In this document: in pieces, positions 1 through 8,496 of the stretch | How positions within the stretch are numbered: position 1 is the first letter of the stretch | How the letters are laid out: each line of letters starts with the position of its first letter | Assembly (NCBI RefSeq): GCF_026168105.1 | Contig: NZ_LBMW01000001.1 | Location: forward strand, 62,001 to 126,000 | Reading direction: 5' to 3' | DNA length: 64,000 nt | From: Streptomyces hygroscopicus | Lineage (GTDB): Bacteria; Actinomycetota; Actinomycetes; Streptomycetales; Streptomycetaceae | Position numbers and translations under genes: made by a program | Notes under the pieces: model-generated | The model's input: the letters and a program-made list of their open reading frames with translations, nothing else | Databases searched by the model: none | Told to the model about the DNA's origin: nothing

Positions 1-277
1 TTACGGAAGCGACCAGGACCTGGCCCCACATGGTCACCCGGTACCCCAACCGGTGCAGACCGATGGCCGTCACCAGTATCACGCCCGCGAAGACTGCCAT
101 GTAGGTAAATACGGGCGTCATGGACGCATGCGGATCCGGCTCGAACATGTTGAAGTTCGCCTCGCCAAGGCCCGCCATCAGGACCACAATTCCGCTGACC
201 GCGTCAAGAACCCACAGCAGTATCGCAACCAACCAGTCCTCGCCGGCACCGCGACGCAAAGATGAACGATCACTCAT
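1..277 (-). CDS. Small integral membrane protein, 3' part outside window
   Basis: The reading frame starts at an ATG (complement of 275-277) and stays open to the left edge, giving at least 92 residues. The protein begins MSDRSSLRRG and has two clear hydrophobic segments, about residues 15-37 (rich in L, V, I, W) and 53-80, joined by a short acidic loop containing FEPDPH. It is therefore probably a small inner-membrane protein. I do not recognise a specific family; Streptomyces genomes carry many such proteins. Its stop codon is not in the window. It faces away from the AraC stump to its right. Confidence 0.6.
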   Translation of the reverse strand, partial: MSDRSSLRRGAGEDWLVAILLWVLDAVSGIVVLMAGLGEANFNMFEPDPHASMTPVFTYMAVFAGVILVTAIGLHRLGYRVTMWGQVLVASV

Positions 278-394
278 GACGGCGATTTTCTCCGTTCAGA
301 ACAGGTGTGGCCTGAGTACGCATACTCAGACCGCACCGATCACCTGAGCCGGGACCAAACACAAATCGCCGGACCCCACGCTCAGTTACTGGGG

Positions 395-615
395 CTACTG
401 CGCTGAGCGCTTGTAGGTACCCGGAGTGATGCCGTACGTACGCTTGAACCAGCGGGTGAAATGGGCCTGATCCGAGAAACCTGACGCCGCCGCGGCATCC
501 GTCGGCGACAGGCCGCTCGTCAGCAGACGCCGCGCCCGGCGAAGACGCAAAGGGCGCTGATAATCACTCGGTGCCATGCCGTACTCCGCTCGGAAGGCCC
601 GGAGCCGTGAGCAGG
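395..615 (-). pseudogene. AraC-family regulator, C-terminal HTH stump
   Basis: The frame encodes the second half of an AraC/XylS DNA-binding domain: FRAEYGMAPSDYQ, then an RARRLL helix, then a second helix-turn-helix with AAASGFSDQAHFTRWF and the hallmark YGITPGTYKR near the C-terminus. It ends at the TAG complementing 395-397. An ATG at 577 would give only 60 residues, but AraC-like sequence continues upstream of it to about 610 (SRLRAFRAEYG) and then stops, with no effector domain or first HTH helix. A real AraC protein has about 270-300 residues, so this is a 5'-truncated remnant. The break coincides with the start of an unrelated plus-strand coding scrap, which suggests a deletion junction. 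Confidence 0.7.
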
Positions 616-684
616 GCGCGCAAGACCTGGGGCGACCAGGTTCAAAACCTCATGAACCGGCTGTCCTCGCTCGACGGGTTCTGA
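607..684 (+). pseudogene. C-terminal scrap of a gene upstream of the WXG-type gene
   Basis: A short frame from a GTG at 607 to the TGA at 682-684 encodes about 25 residues, including KTWGDQVQNLMNRLSSLDGF. It looks like the amphipathic C-terminus of the small helical protein that often precedes WXG-type genes in Streptomyces. The reading is an inference from its helical character and position. Its 5' part is missing exactly where the AraC gene on the other strand is also cut. Confidence 0.35.
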
Positions 685-736
685 CCGCCGCCGCACCACC
701 GCCGGACTACGCCGTCGCATCACCCAACGGCGGGAC

Positions 737-1840
737 GTGCACGGCATATCCATGGGGCAGAGCTGGACGGGCCTGAGCGCGGAAGCCGCCAGCAAGCGCT
801 TCGACATCACGCTGAAAGAGTTTCGGAGGGCCCAGATCGAGGCGAAAGCCATCGCCTCCCTCCTCCGTGATGCGCACACGCAGTTTACGAGCCTGCGCGG
901 CAAGCTCGAATCGACCCGCAAGGACGCTGTCGAAGCGGACATGAAGGTGTCCGACCAGGGACTGGTTTCCTTCGACACCGAGAAGCAGAGCCAGGCCGAG
1001 CCCACCGCCTGGGTCCACGACCCCGACTTTCAGGACAGCGTCCGCAAGTCCGTCAGCTCCTGGCAGCAGCTCATCGAACAGCGCGTGAAGGACGTGGGCG
1101 ACGCCGACCAGAACGTCCAGACCGCGTTACAGGCCGTGGTGGTCGACGGAGACATCAACGACGGCACCCTCACCGGATTCAACGGCCAGGCCCAGGGCGA
1201 GATCGACAAGTACACGGCCCAGAAGTCCGTCGGCACGAAAACCGACGGATGGGACTCCGAGGGGAAGCTCAAGCTGACCGGGCCCGGTGCCGGCTTCTCC
1301 GTCACCACCGACCCCAAGTACGGCAAGGAGGGATCGGTCAAGGCGTACGCCGACCTCTTCCATGCGACCGCGACAGGGACGCTGACCAACGGAGACCGGA
1401 AACTCGCCGGGATAGCCGACGGCTATGGAGGAGCCAGGGCCACCGCGAACTACGGATTCAACAGCAAGGGCGTCGTCGGCAAGGCCGAGGCCTCCGCGGG
1501 ACTACGGGCATTGACCGAAGGCCGGGCCGAGTACGGCCCCTACGCCGGTGTCTACGGGAGGGCCGACGGATTCGCCGGTGCCGAGGCGGGGGTCAACGCC
1601 AAGGCGACCAAAGACGAACTCACCGTCGGCGCGAAGGCGTTCGCCGGGGCGAAGGGCAGTGTCGCCGGAGGTGGGGAAGTCGCCGGCATCGGTTTCGGCG
1701 CGACGGCCGAGAGGTGGGCTGGTCCCGGGGCGGAGGCCTGGTGGGGCTACAAGAAAGACGACGACGGGAAGTTCCATCTCGATGGTAAGGCCGGCGTCTC
1801 CCCCAGGTCGGAGCTACGACTCGCGCAGGCTGTGCACTGA
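737..1840 (+). CDS. WXG100/ESX-like secreted protein with Gly/Ala-rich tail, probably truncated
   Basis: The 367-residue product has a helical N-terminal part (about residues 1-130) with a WXG-type turn (GQSWTGLSAEAASKRF) followed by EAKAIASLLRDAHTQF, as in type VII-linked Streptomyces proteins. From about residue 160 on it is a Gly/Ala-rich repeat region (ARATANYGF, GAEAGVNAKATKDEL, GAKAFAGAKGS) typical of their long tails. The only start codons are GTG 737 and ATG 752. In-frame sequence upstream of 737 still looks coding (RRRITQRRD) but has no start codon, so the native N-terminus is probably lost. The last 12 residues switch abruptly to SELRLAQAVH after a normal GKAGVSP, which suggests a 3' frameshift. 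Its role, probably an effector or surface protein exported by the ESX machinery, is inferred. Confidence 0.6.
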   Translation: MHGISMGQSWTGLSAEAASKRFDITLKEFRRAQIEAKAIASLLRDAHTQFTSLRGKLESTRKDAVEADMKVSDQGLVSFDTEKQSQAEPTAWVHDPDFQDSVRKSVSSWQQLIEQRVKDVGDADQNVQTALQAVVVDGDINDGTLTGFNGQAQGEIDKYTAQKSVGTKTDGWDSEGKLKLTGPGAGFSVTTDPKYGKEGSVKAYADLFHATATGTLTNGDRKLAGIADGYGGARATANYGFNSKGVVGKAEASAGLRALTEGRAEYGPYAGVYGRADGFAGAEAGVNAKATKDELTVGAKAFAGAKGSVAGGGEVAGIGFGATAERWAGPGAEAWWGYKKDDDGKFHLDGKAGVSPRSELRLAQAVH

Positions 1841-2259
1841 CGGTAGGCCAGCCGCTCACTGACCAACCACGCAGCCGGATCCCGCGGTCCGTCGGCATCG
1901 GCCGGAACGGCCCGGCCTTCCGCTCCCAGCCCGTCCGCCGGTCGCGGTCGGGATCATAGTGATCGGAAACCACACAGCCGGTCCCCAGGACACCGCCGGC
2001 CACGCGCTCCATGTCGACCTCGCCCGGCTCGGCGTCCGCCATCTCACAGGGGAGTGCTGTACTTCGCCGCTGCGCAGCAGGAGGCCCGACCGAGTACAAG
2101 GAACGTCGGCCGATGGCCGTCGAAGATATTGTGACCAGCGCGTATTCGGTTTGAGATCAAGAACCCCATAGCCTTCCGGTCGGGGTCTGGCACAGGCCGA
2201 CCTCGCCATGGCCGGACACCCGGGCGTGGCGCACCGTGAAACATTTTGGAGCCCGTGCG
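1841..2259. other. Non-coding stretch upstream of lipoprotein gene
   Basis: Frames here are short and antisense-like, with no recognisable protein. The right end carries the ribosome binding site of the lipoprotein gene (GGAG, 8 bases before ATG 2260). I see no convincing repeat or terminator. Confidence 0.4.
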
Positions 2260-2988
2260 ATGCGTCTCCTGCCGTCTACCGCCAAGTGGCTAGCCGCTGC
2301 GGCAGTCCCCCTGACTCTCGTGGGCTGTTCGTCAAGTGGTGCCGCGAACTCCGCGTCGAGTGCAACGCCATCCGCCGCACCCTCGACGAAGGCCGGCGCG
2401 GACCCCGACGCCAGGCTACTGACGGGTTCCCAGCTCAAGGCGGTGTTGGCACCGGCATCATTCTTCCCCTCCGGGTTCGCGATTGACTCCAGTGGGTCGC
2501 GTGATAGCGGACCTGGCTATGTCACGCAGGCCGTTGCTGACGTGCCCAAGCCGGACTGCACCAAGCTGCTGGGTACGTCCTGGAGCGGCGAGATCACCGG
2601 GATCACCGGGGTGTCGTTCGCACAGAACGACTACGTCAACAAGGACTCGTCCGCGACGATCAGCCAGGAGATCGACGTGTACCGGGGAACGACCGCCCGG
2701 ACCATGATGGAGGCGCTGGGCAAAATATCCCTTGCGTGCCCATCCGTCGCCGACTCGCAGACCAGCAGCAAGGCGAAAGTCACCGAACACGCCACCGCCG
2801 GGCTGGGCAATGGTGCATACACCATCACCCTGACCGACTCGACCTGGCAGAACGGCCAGACGCTGGTGGCCGCACGAGTGGGAACCGCCGTCGTGACGGT
2901 GCTCTCCAGCGACGGCACCGACAACGGGGCCGCCACCGCGAAGAGACTCACCCGACAGGTCGTCGGGGCGCTCAAGGGCAAGGCGTAA
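2260..2988 (+). CDS. Secreted lipoprotein of unknown function
   Basis: The protein of 242 residues starts MRLLPSTAKW, has a short hydrophobic core and a lipobox LVGC (Cys at about residue 23), then a Ser/Ala/Thr-rich linker, so it should be lipidated and anchored outside the cytoplasmic membrane. The remaining 190 residues form a globular domain with two further Cys residues (PDCTKLLG and LACPSV) that could pair. The domain resembles the sensor-type lipoproteins common in Streptomyces. ATG 2260 is preferred over an in-frame GTG at 2236 because a GGAG motif sits 8 bases before it and the signal peptide is then of normal length. No ligand or enzyme motif is visible. It appears monocistronic. 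Confidence 0.75.
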   Translation: MRLLPSTAKWLAAAAVPLTLVGCSSSGAANSASSATPSAAPSTKAGADPDARLLTGSQLKAVLAPASFFPSGFAIDSSGSRDSGPGYVTQAVADVPKPDCTKLLGTSWSGEITGITGVSFAQNDYVNKDSSATISQEIDVYRGTTARTMMEALGKISLACPSVADSQTSSKAKVTEHATAGLGNGAYTITLTDSTWQNGQTLVAARVGTAVVTVLSSDGTDNGAATAKRLTRQVVGALKGKA

Positions 2989-3543
2989 CTCTGCAAATCT
3001 CGTCGGCTTGCGCCCACGCAGGTTCGGACCCTGCCGCCCTTGTCCAGGGGGCGAAGGCACTTCACGCAGGTCAGACGAAATGATCCGCTGCCAGGCAAGT
3101 TTGGCAGGTAGAGCCCCCGGAAGCGTCTCGGTCGAAGCACTTCCTGGACTCCCGTGCAACTGGTGGCGGCGCCCCTATCGACCGTGGCAACGCCGCTGCC
3201 GAGCACAGCTGACTGGGGCCGAGCTGGAGGCCAGCAGCAACGGGGCGCTGAGCGGGCGGTGCCGCCGCGTGGCCGTCTGCGAGTGCTGAACCTTGTACGG
3301 ACCCGTACAGGGCCGTCCCACTTCGTTTCGCACGAAACGAAGTGGGACGGCCATACGTCACACACATGCTGAACATGCCGGACAAACCCTCGGATATCTG
3401 TCAGGTATGTGGGTTCGAGGGGCACTTGCCAGACATGCCTTCTCTGAACTAAGTGATCAACGACCAGCATGGCCGGCGGCACTGTGGAGAGGCGCCGCAA
3501 GCCACCGGCGGGAGTGTCGATACGGCCCGATACCCTCCCGGCC
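2989..3543. other. Gene-poor stretch containing a perfect hairpin
   Basis: About 550 bases without a convincing gene. The only structure seen is the 42-base palindrome at 3311-3352, listed separately. Short frames on both strands look unlike the neighbouring proteins. Confidence 0.4.
3311..3352. repeat. Perfect 20-bp inverted repeat with 2-base loop
   Basis: Positions 3311-3330 (GGCCGTCCCACTTCGTTTCG) are the exact reverse complement of 3333-3352, separated only by CA. It could be a bidirectional terminator between the lipoprotein gene and the gene at 3544, but no T-run follows on either strand. A dispersed palindromic element or protein-binding site is also possible. Confidence 0.85.
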
Positions 3544-4299
3544 ATGAGGGACATCGCGAAGACCGTGGACATCCCGGAGTACCTGGACACCGAGTTGGTC
3601 GCGGGCGAACAGCTCGCCCGCGAACCGGCCTTCTGGCTTGCCCACCTGCTGGTGACGATGGGTGACCTCTCCGCCGATGCGGATGAGTACGACGTCCATC
3701 CGGCGGCCTTCGAGGCGATGCTGCAGCGCCTCAGTGATGCCGAGCAGCCGTGGCCCGTGTTCCGCGTGCCCTTCGGCGGCGGACATATGGCCTTCGCCGC
3801 CTACGCCAACTTCGAGGACGAGAACACCGTCGAATTCGCCGTACGCCACCCGGCATGGGGCCGCCTCGGGCATCTGGGGCAGTGCGGCCCCGAGTCGGCT
3901 GGCCCTGGCCTGTCCTGGGCGGAGTTGACCGCCATCGCCGCGAGCGTGCCGGAGAATGCGTCGGACACCGAGGGCCTCGTCGATCCGGCACAGCGCCTGC
4001 TGCTCCTGCTGCCCATGCTCGGGGACGCGGCCACGCCAGAGGAGGCGTGGGGTGTCGTGGCGCGGGCCCTCTCCCGTTGTGGAATACCCAAGGACGTGGC
4101 GCCCCGGTTCGCGCGGGAACTGCTCGGTACCGACGCGGATGACTGGCTTGTGGAACCTTCCTGGACTGTGGCCGAGGGCAATCCGGTGCCCGTCTGCTCC
4201 TCCCGCTACAGCCCGCGCCAGGTCCCGATCGCCCTTGGGATCACCCTCAATCAGGCCCAGGCGCTGGCCGACGCGCTCCGCGGCGACGGCCGGCACTGA
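3544..4299 (+). CDS. Conserved protein of unknown function (Streptomyces type)
   Basis: The product is about 251 residues, starting MRDIAKTVDIPEYLDTELVAG. It is acidic, soluble, without a signal peptide or transmembrane segment. Notable parts are FWLAHLLVTMGDLSADADEYDV, a beta-rich centre (VFRVPFGGGHMAFAAYANFE) and an alpha-helical second half ending ITLNQAQALADALRGD. ATG 3544 is chosen over an upstream ATG at 3469 because the extra 25 residues are basic and low-complexity and look like translated leader. It lies 46 bases before the similarly acidic gene at 4346 on the same strand. Such pairs of solitary acidic proteins are often immunity-like, but no motif proves that here. Confidence 0.65.
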   Translation: MRDIAKTVDIPEYLDTELVAGEQLAREPAFWLAHLLVTMGDLSADADEYDVHPAAFEAMLQRLSDAEQPWPVFRVPFGGGHMAFAAYANFEDENTVEFAVRHPAWGRLGHLGQCGPESAGPGLSWAELTAIAASVPENASDTEGLVDPAQRLLLLLPMLGDAATPEEAWGVVARALSRCGIPKDVAPRFARELLGTDADDWLVEPSWTVAEGNPVPVCSSRYSPRQVPIALGITLNQAQALADALRGDGRH

Positions 4300-4345
4300 T
4301 CGGAAAGTGAGCGTGTCCGGGCCTGTTGCTATCGTCCGCGGCGTG

Positions 4346-4924
4346 ATGGACGACGACATCCTGGACGCGATCCGGCATGACCCTGACCTCGCTGACCTGC
4401 TGTGGCAGGTCAGCGAGTTCGATCTCTCGCGTGGTGACCACGGAGAGCCAGTGCGACTGTCGTCCGGACTGGCTCTGGAAGGAGTTGCCGGTGACTTCAC
4501 CGGCGGGACGTTCTTCCTGTGCGGTGATCCCAGGACGGCCCGCCCCGTGCTGTACGCCAGTTCCGAAGGACAGGCCGGGCTGATCGGCCTGAACCTCGCC
4601 GAAGCCCTGGAAATCATGATCGGACTGCCATCCTGGAGGGACTGCCTGAAGTTCTCCGGCATTGGTGACCTGGCCGTCATGCGGACGACTGCCGATCACC
4701 TGCGCCGCGACGAGCTCCGAAACGAACCGGAGGTCGACACTCAGCGCGCTCACCTGGCGGACACACTGGACTTGCAGCCGGCGGCCGTGCCGGTCCTGCT
4801 GGCTCGCCTCCAAGCTGCGGTTTCCGCCACCGCACCTGCCTTCGTGCTCACCGTCGAGACGGGTGAAGAGTACGAGACGCTGTTCGGGCCCTGGCTACCG
4901 AGCCGCAATCCCGCCTGGCGATGA
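4346..4924 (+). CDS. Conserved acidic protein of unknown function
   Basis: The 192-residue protein starts MDDDILDAIRHDPDLADLLW; a GTG one codon earlier could also serve. It carries a beta-rich stretch, GDFTGGTFFLCGD, then VLYASSEGQAGLIGLNLAEALEIMIGLPSW, reminiscent of the SUKH/SMI1-KNR4 fold of bacterial immunity proteins, where an acidic patch and a GLIGxxL-type helix recur. That resemblance is only by eye. The C-terminal part is predicted helical and ends PWLPSRNPAWR. It follows the gene at 3544 by 46 bases and may be co-transcribed with it. Confidence 0.65.
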   Translation: MDDDILDAIRHDPDLADLLWQVSEFDLSRGDHGEPVRLSSGLALEGVAGDFTGGTFFLCGDPRTARPVLYASSEGQAGLIGLNLAEALEIMIGLPSWRDCLKFSGIGDLAVMRTTADHLRRDELRNEPEVDTQRAHLADTLDLQPAAVPVLLARLQAAVSATAPAFVLTVETGEEYETLFGPWLPSRNPAWR

Positions 4925-4929
4925 GTCTC

Positions 4930-5439
4930 TTACTGCTGGTGCCACCTGTCGTACTGGTCGGAGGGGTCACAGGGCGTTGTTTGCACGAGGGTGCCGTTTC
5001 GCACGCTGGGCGTCGACAGGCAGAGCCCGCTCGACACGTTCTGCCAAACGTCGTACCAGCCTGAGGGCGGCCCGTTGGGGTTGTCCGCGAAGAAGACGCG
5101 CCACTGCTGGGTGGTTGCAGCGGCATTGCAGAACTCCATTGTGACCGTCCCCGACCCGGAGGCCGGCGCGGTGATGCATCGTCCCGTGTGCTGGTTGGTG
5201 AAGGTGAACAGGCCGGTCTGGGTGTTGTACCCCTCGAGCCATTTTTGCTCGGAACCACCGCTGCACGACCACATCTGGAGTTTCGAGTCGTTCTCGGTGG
5301 CATTGTCGAGACAGTGGCTCGAGTTCCAGACGTTGATCGGGCTGAAGCCTGCGGCCTGCGCGGGTGCGCTGATCACTGGGATGGTCAGCATCGCTAACGC
5401 CGCTATGACGAGCGCGAGCAGGCTGCGTCTCGGGGACAT
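4930..5439 (-). CDS. Secreted ricin-B-type lectin (beta-trefoil)
   Basis: The protein of 169 residues begins MSPRRSLLALVIAAL and has a classical Sec signal peptide with a likely cleavage after APAQAA. The mature part is a single ricin-type beta-trefoil: three repeats each with a QxW-like motif, EQKWLEGYN, TQQWRVFF and YDRWHQQ, and paired Cys residues (HCLDN/MWSCSG, RCITA/EFCNA, LCLST/TPCDP). It therefore probably binds galactose-containing or other polysaccharides outside the cell. There is no attached catalytic domain, so it is a stand-alone lectin. It converges on the gene at 4346, with only 5 bases between stop codons. Confidence 0.9.
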   Translation of the reverse strand: MSPRRSLLALVIAALAMLTIPVISAPAQAAGFSPINVWNSSHCLDNATENDSKLQMWSCSGGSEQKWLEGYNTQTGLFTFTNQHTGRCITAPASGSGTVTMEFCNAAATTQQWRVFFADNPNGPPSGWYDVWQNVSSGLCLSTPSVRNGTLVQTTPCDPSDQYDRWHQQ

Positions 5440-5868
5440 GGATCTCCTTCGGGTTTTTCACTGGAGACTGGTGGAGTGCCCGAACGCCATCCGATAGGCA
5501 CAGTGGAAGGCGTCCGAGCGCTGCGAGCCATGAGGGTGCCTGCTGGAGATGTCGGCGAAATCCTCCAGTCAAGGGCAAGAGTCTCCTACTCAGCCCGTTA
5601 CGGACAACGCTTTCGACACTCAATGTCCGAATTTCACAGGAGTTGATTGCCCAGAGCCAACCATCACTGGAGCCGGCGGTCGTGGTGAGGCTCTGGGCTA
5701 CCACCGGGTCACCACAGCCAAGCTGGACTCCGCGGCTGGGGGCAGCTGGAGCCGATACGCCTCTGGAGACCACTGGCGGTCACCACCAGGCTGGACCCCG
5801 CGGAGAACTGATGACAGTTCAAGACACGAGCCCGCCGGCAGGCCGCCACACAGTCTTGTCGTTGGCTG
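5440..5868. other. Non-coding stretch with an imperfect 70-bp-period direct repeat
   Basis: No gene is recognised. Two related blocks start at 5691 and 5761, each running CTCTGG...TCACCAC...GCTGGAC...CCGCGG over about 44 bases with roughly three-quarters identity. Frames through them look random. Confidence 0.35.
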
Positions 5869-6010
5869 ATGCGCGCCCACCATACGCTCAAGGCATCAAT
5901 CGACGCCTTCGCTGACACCGTGAGCGAGCTTGGGCCTGTCCTCGACGTCGGCTGCGGACCCGGAACGGTGACCGCCTACCTTGCCGAACGCGGACTCGGG
6001 AGCGGAACAG
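5869..6010 (+). pseudogene. SAM-dependent methyltransferase, N-terminal stump
   Basis: The frame from ATG 5869 encodes ASIDAFADTVSELGPVLDVG followed by CGPGTVTAYLAERGL. This is motif I (LDVGCGPG) of a class I SAM-dependent methyltransferase together with the preceding helix. After about residue 47 the sequence turns into unrelated, frameshifting material, so the fold cannot be completed. It resembles the start of the intact methyltransferase at 53119 (AADVGCGPGHLTAMLHDLGL). The stretch 6011-6425 that follows holds no gene I can recognise. Confidence 0.6.
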
Positions 6011-6425
6011 GGTCCGTGCCCGGCAAGGATGGTGTCCCCCGGCAACCTACCGACACCGCCGACATTCTTGGGGATCTCATCGGCCGGGAACTGACTCTTG
6101 TACGACTCCGGTCTTTGACGCCCAGCACCTTTTCGAGCTCCTTTTCCCGCCGCGGCGTGCTGCTCAGCAGAAATCTTGTCCAGCACTCTGAGGCAAGTAA
6201 ATGCTGGAACAGGCAAAGCCAGGCCGATCAGCTCGGCGAAATCCCACCTGCTTCTCTACCGGGCACCGAAACCCTCCCGCCCCGGTCCGGGACGACCACC
6301 CGGCCGCAAGAACACCCGGCCCACCCCCGACACGACGTGCACACAGTCCGCAAACCAGATACCGAGAAACAGCGAACGAAGAAGTCAGTGACCCCACGGC
6401 CACGCCGCACAGGTTGAAGATCAAG

Positions 6426-7166
6426 TCAGGGTGTGCCCAGGTACCGGTGAACGACGGGCGCGAGGAAGTCCACGCGCGGTCCGGAAAGAGCCTTGAGGTC
6501 AGTCGGGTCGTACAGGAAATCGATCTCGTCGAATTCGGGGGCGCTGCCTGCTGCGTGTTCAGTAGCCGCCACCGTCGCGTACCGCTCGTGCAGAACGGCT
6601 CGGGGCTGGGGCGGGGCTTTGTAGAGGATGCCGATGTTCCCGTTCTTGCCGCGGCTGGCGGCCCAGAGCTCCAGGTCGTCGGGAACGGCGTCGACCCCGG
6701 TCTCCTCGGCAAGTTCCCGGGCGGCGTTCTTCCGCAGCGTTGCACTGCTGAGCTGTTCGCCGTCGTCGGGTGCGTCGACCGAGCCGCCGGGCAGCTGCCA
6801 GCGGCCGGGGGCGATGGTCGAGGACGACATGCGTCCGGCGAGGAGAGCTCCGTCCTCGGTGGGCTGCAGGATGGCGACGAAGAGGGCCGGCAAAGAGGCG
6901 GCGCCAGGGACCCAGCGCAGGGCGTAGTGGCGGTAGGTCACCCTGGTCCAGTGAAGGACCAGGGTGTCCGGGTCTTTCTGCTCAGCTCTGGCGCATGCGA
7001 CGACCGGCCCGTCGAACAGTGCGGGATTCGCCTTGACCGCTTCTTCCCACAGCTCGTCCCTGGCCTGCTGGTGTGCGGCCGACAGCTGCGGCGGGGGCGC
7101 CTCGACGAGGCGCAGGTCGCGTGCGTCGAAGAAGTGCACGGAGCTGTGCAGTGCGGGCCGGGTCAT
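6426..7166 (-). CDS. NUDIX hydrolase
   Basis: The 246-residue protein has a C-terminal half with a NUDIX fold. A PGRWQLPGGSV strand is followed by a slightly lengthened Nudix box ending ARELAEETGV (about residues 149-158), which supplies the REUXEE glutamates that bind Mg2+. It should hydrolyse a nucleoside diphosphate linked to another moiety; the substrate cannot be read from sequence. The N-terminal 90 residues (HFFDARDLRLVEAPPPQLSA, then ALRWVPGAASLP) form a separate region seen in some actinobacterial NUDIX proteins. It starts at the ATG complementing 7164-7166 and stands alone. Confidence 0.85.
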   Translation of the reverse strand: MTRPALHSSVHFFDARDLRLVEAPPPQLSAAHQQARDELWEEAVKANPALFDGPVVACARAEQKDPDTLVLHWTRVTYRHYALRWVPGAASLPALFVAILQPTEDGALLAGRMSSSTIAPGRWQLPGGSVDAPDDGEQLSSATLRKNAARELAEETGVDAVPDDLELWAASRGKNGNIGILYKAPPQPRAVLHERYATVAATEHAAGSAPEFDEIDFLYDPTDLKALSGPRVDFLAPVVHRYLGTP

Positions 7167-7403
7167 CGGCTCATCTTGCCACCGGTGTCATTCCATCGTC
7201 TGGCAGTCGAGCCTTTCGGATCACTGATCGAATATGTGTACCTGTTCGGTGGGTGGGGGTGTCTTCGTTCAGAACTGGTCGGCAGCCGGGGCTCGTGGTC
7301 TGCGGTGCTGCGCACGAAAGTCTCGAGATCCTGAGCCGGGAATGGATCATTCCGAGGGTTCGGTGCCACGTGGCCTGGTTGTGCACGTGTGTTTGCAAGG
7401 GGG

Positions 7404-7775
7404 TCAGGGGCGTAGCCCGCCGAGGAGTCGGGCGACGGTGCGGCGACGCGGTTCGGGCGCCCATCCGGCAGCCAGTGCGCCGTGGCAGGCGGCGGTGAGC
7501 AGTGCGACGACTTCATCGAGTCGCACGTCAGCGCGGACAGCCCCTGTCTCCTGGGCTCGCGCAAGGAGGGCTTCGAGAGCTTCTTCAAGGCCCGCGACCT
7601 GGCGTTCGACGCCCACGTCCGTGCCACCGGCGGCGAGAAGGTGGACCACTGTGCGGGCGCCCGCCGCGCGCTCGACGACGTCGGCGAAGAACGTGAGCAG
7701 AGCAGTCGGGTCGCCCTCGGCGGCAAGCGCCGCGGCGTGCTGGCGGACGACGGCGTGGTCGAGATCCCGTTCGCC
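7404..7775 (-). pseudogene. TetR-family regulator, C-terminal ligand-domain remnant
   Basis: The frame ends at 7404 and reads LLTFFADVVERAAGARTVVH, then ALEALLARAQETGAVRADVR and DEVVALLTAACHGALAAGW, ending RTVARLLGGLRP. This is the C-terminal ligand-binding domain of a TetR regulator of the SbtR-like type (the phrase GAVRADV plus a closing LxGLRP). No N-terminal HTH is found upstream in any frame: sequence beyond about 7775 loses protein character. It is therefore a 5'-deleted gene. It cannot bind DNA as encoded. Confidence 0.7.
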
Positions 7776-8011
7776 CCGCCCGGTGTGCCGCGACGGTTTG
7801 TGTGGCGCGAGTACCAGAACCCCGCGGCGATGGCCCTGGTCGCGGCGCAGTGACCCATCTGCCCCGGCCTCGTGACAACGCTTGCTGCACACGCGGGGAT
7901 GGTCCCAGCGGTAACGCTCCGGGTCTTTCACGCCCCCAGAACGGCAGACGGCCAAGGCTCGTCCACCCGGCTCGTCGGCTCGCGGCCTACGCTGGGCTTG
8001 TGGGCGTGTGG

Positions 8012-8290
8012 ATGTCGTGGGGGTGGGAGACGGACGGGATGGTGGGAAGCGATTTCGCGACCGTCGACGAGGCCGCAGCGGCCTTGGCTCAGAGTGTGGA
8101 GCAGGCCGCGTCCCGGTTCGGCAGGGCACGGCAGCAGGAGGTCGTGCAGTCGTGTGTGCTCCCGATGAGCGAGCGCATGCGGACCGAGGGGGCCCAGGCT
8201 CTCGCCCAGGGCCGCAGGTGGTCGAGCGACTGCGAAGGCCTGCACGTGCGGATGCACCCTGTGGAGCGGGAGTGCGACCCCACCCCCTAG
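8012..8290 (+). CDS. Small protein of unknown function
   Basis: A 92-residue frame starts at ATG 8012, or more compactly at ATG 8039 (MVGSDFATVDEAAAALAQSV). The product is mostly alpha-helical (AAAALAQSVEQAASRFGRAR, then MRTEGAQALAQGRRW). There are no membrane segments or signal peptide. Codon use and GC-rich third positions favour it as coding. I do not recognise a family. Confidence 0.5.
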   Translation: MSWGWETDGMVGSDFATVDEAAAALAQSVEQAASRFGRARQQEVVQSCVLPMSERMRTEGAQALAQGRRWSSDCEGLHVRMHPVERECDPTP

Positions 8291-8496
8291 AATCGAACAA
8301 GTGCGCGAACTGCTGGCTGATCTCGGCCGAGGGGGCCGGGGGCGAAGCTACGGCCGTCATGCTCCCCTCCGCCCTCACTGCGTCCGGCATTCCTCCATCT
8401 GCCGGTTTCTCGGGCGATCGAACCGAGGCCGCGAGAGATCTCAGGAGGTGCCCCTCGACGGCGAGTCAGCGTACGCGCATGCCGGGGAGGCGGTCC

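Noticed and set aside
7482..7853. 123-codon plus-strand frame over the TetR remnant
   Set aside because: Most of it is antisense to recognisable TetR C-terminal sequence. The last 26 residues look protein-like but have no support.
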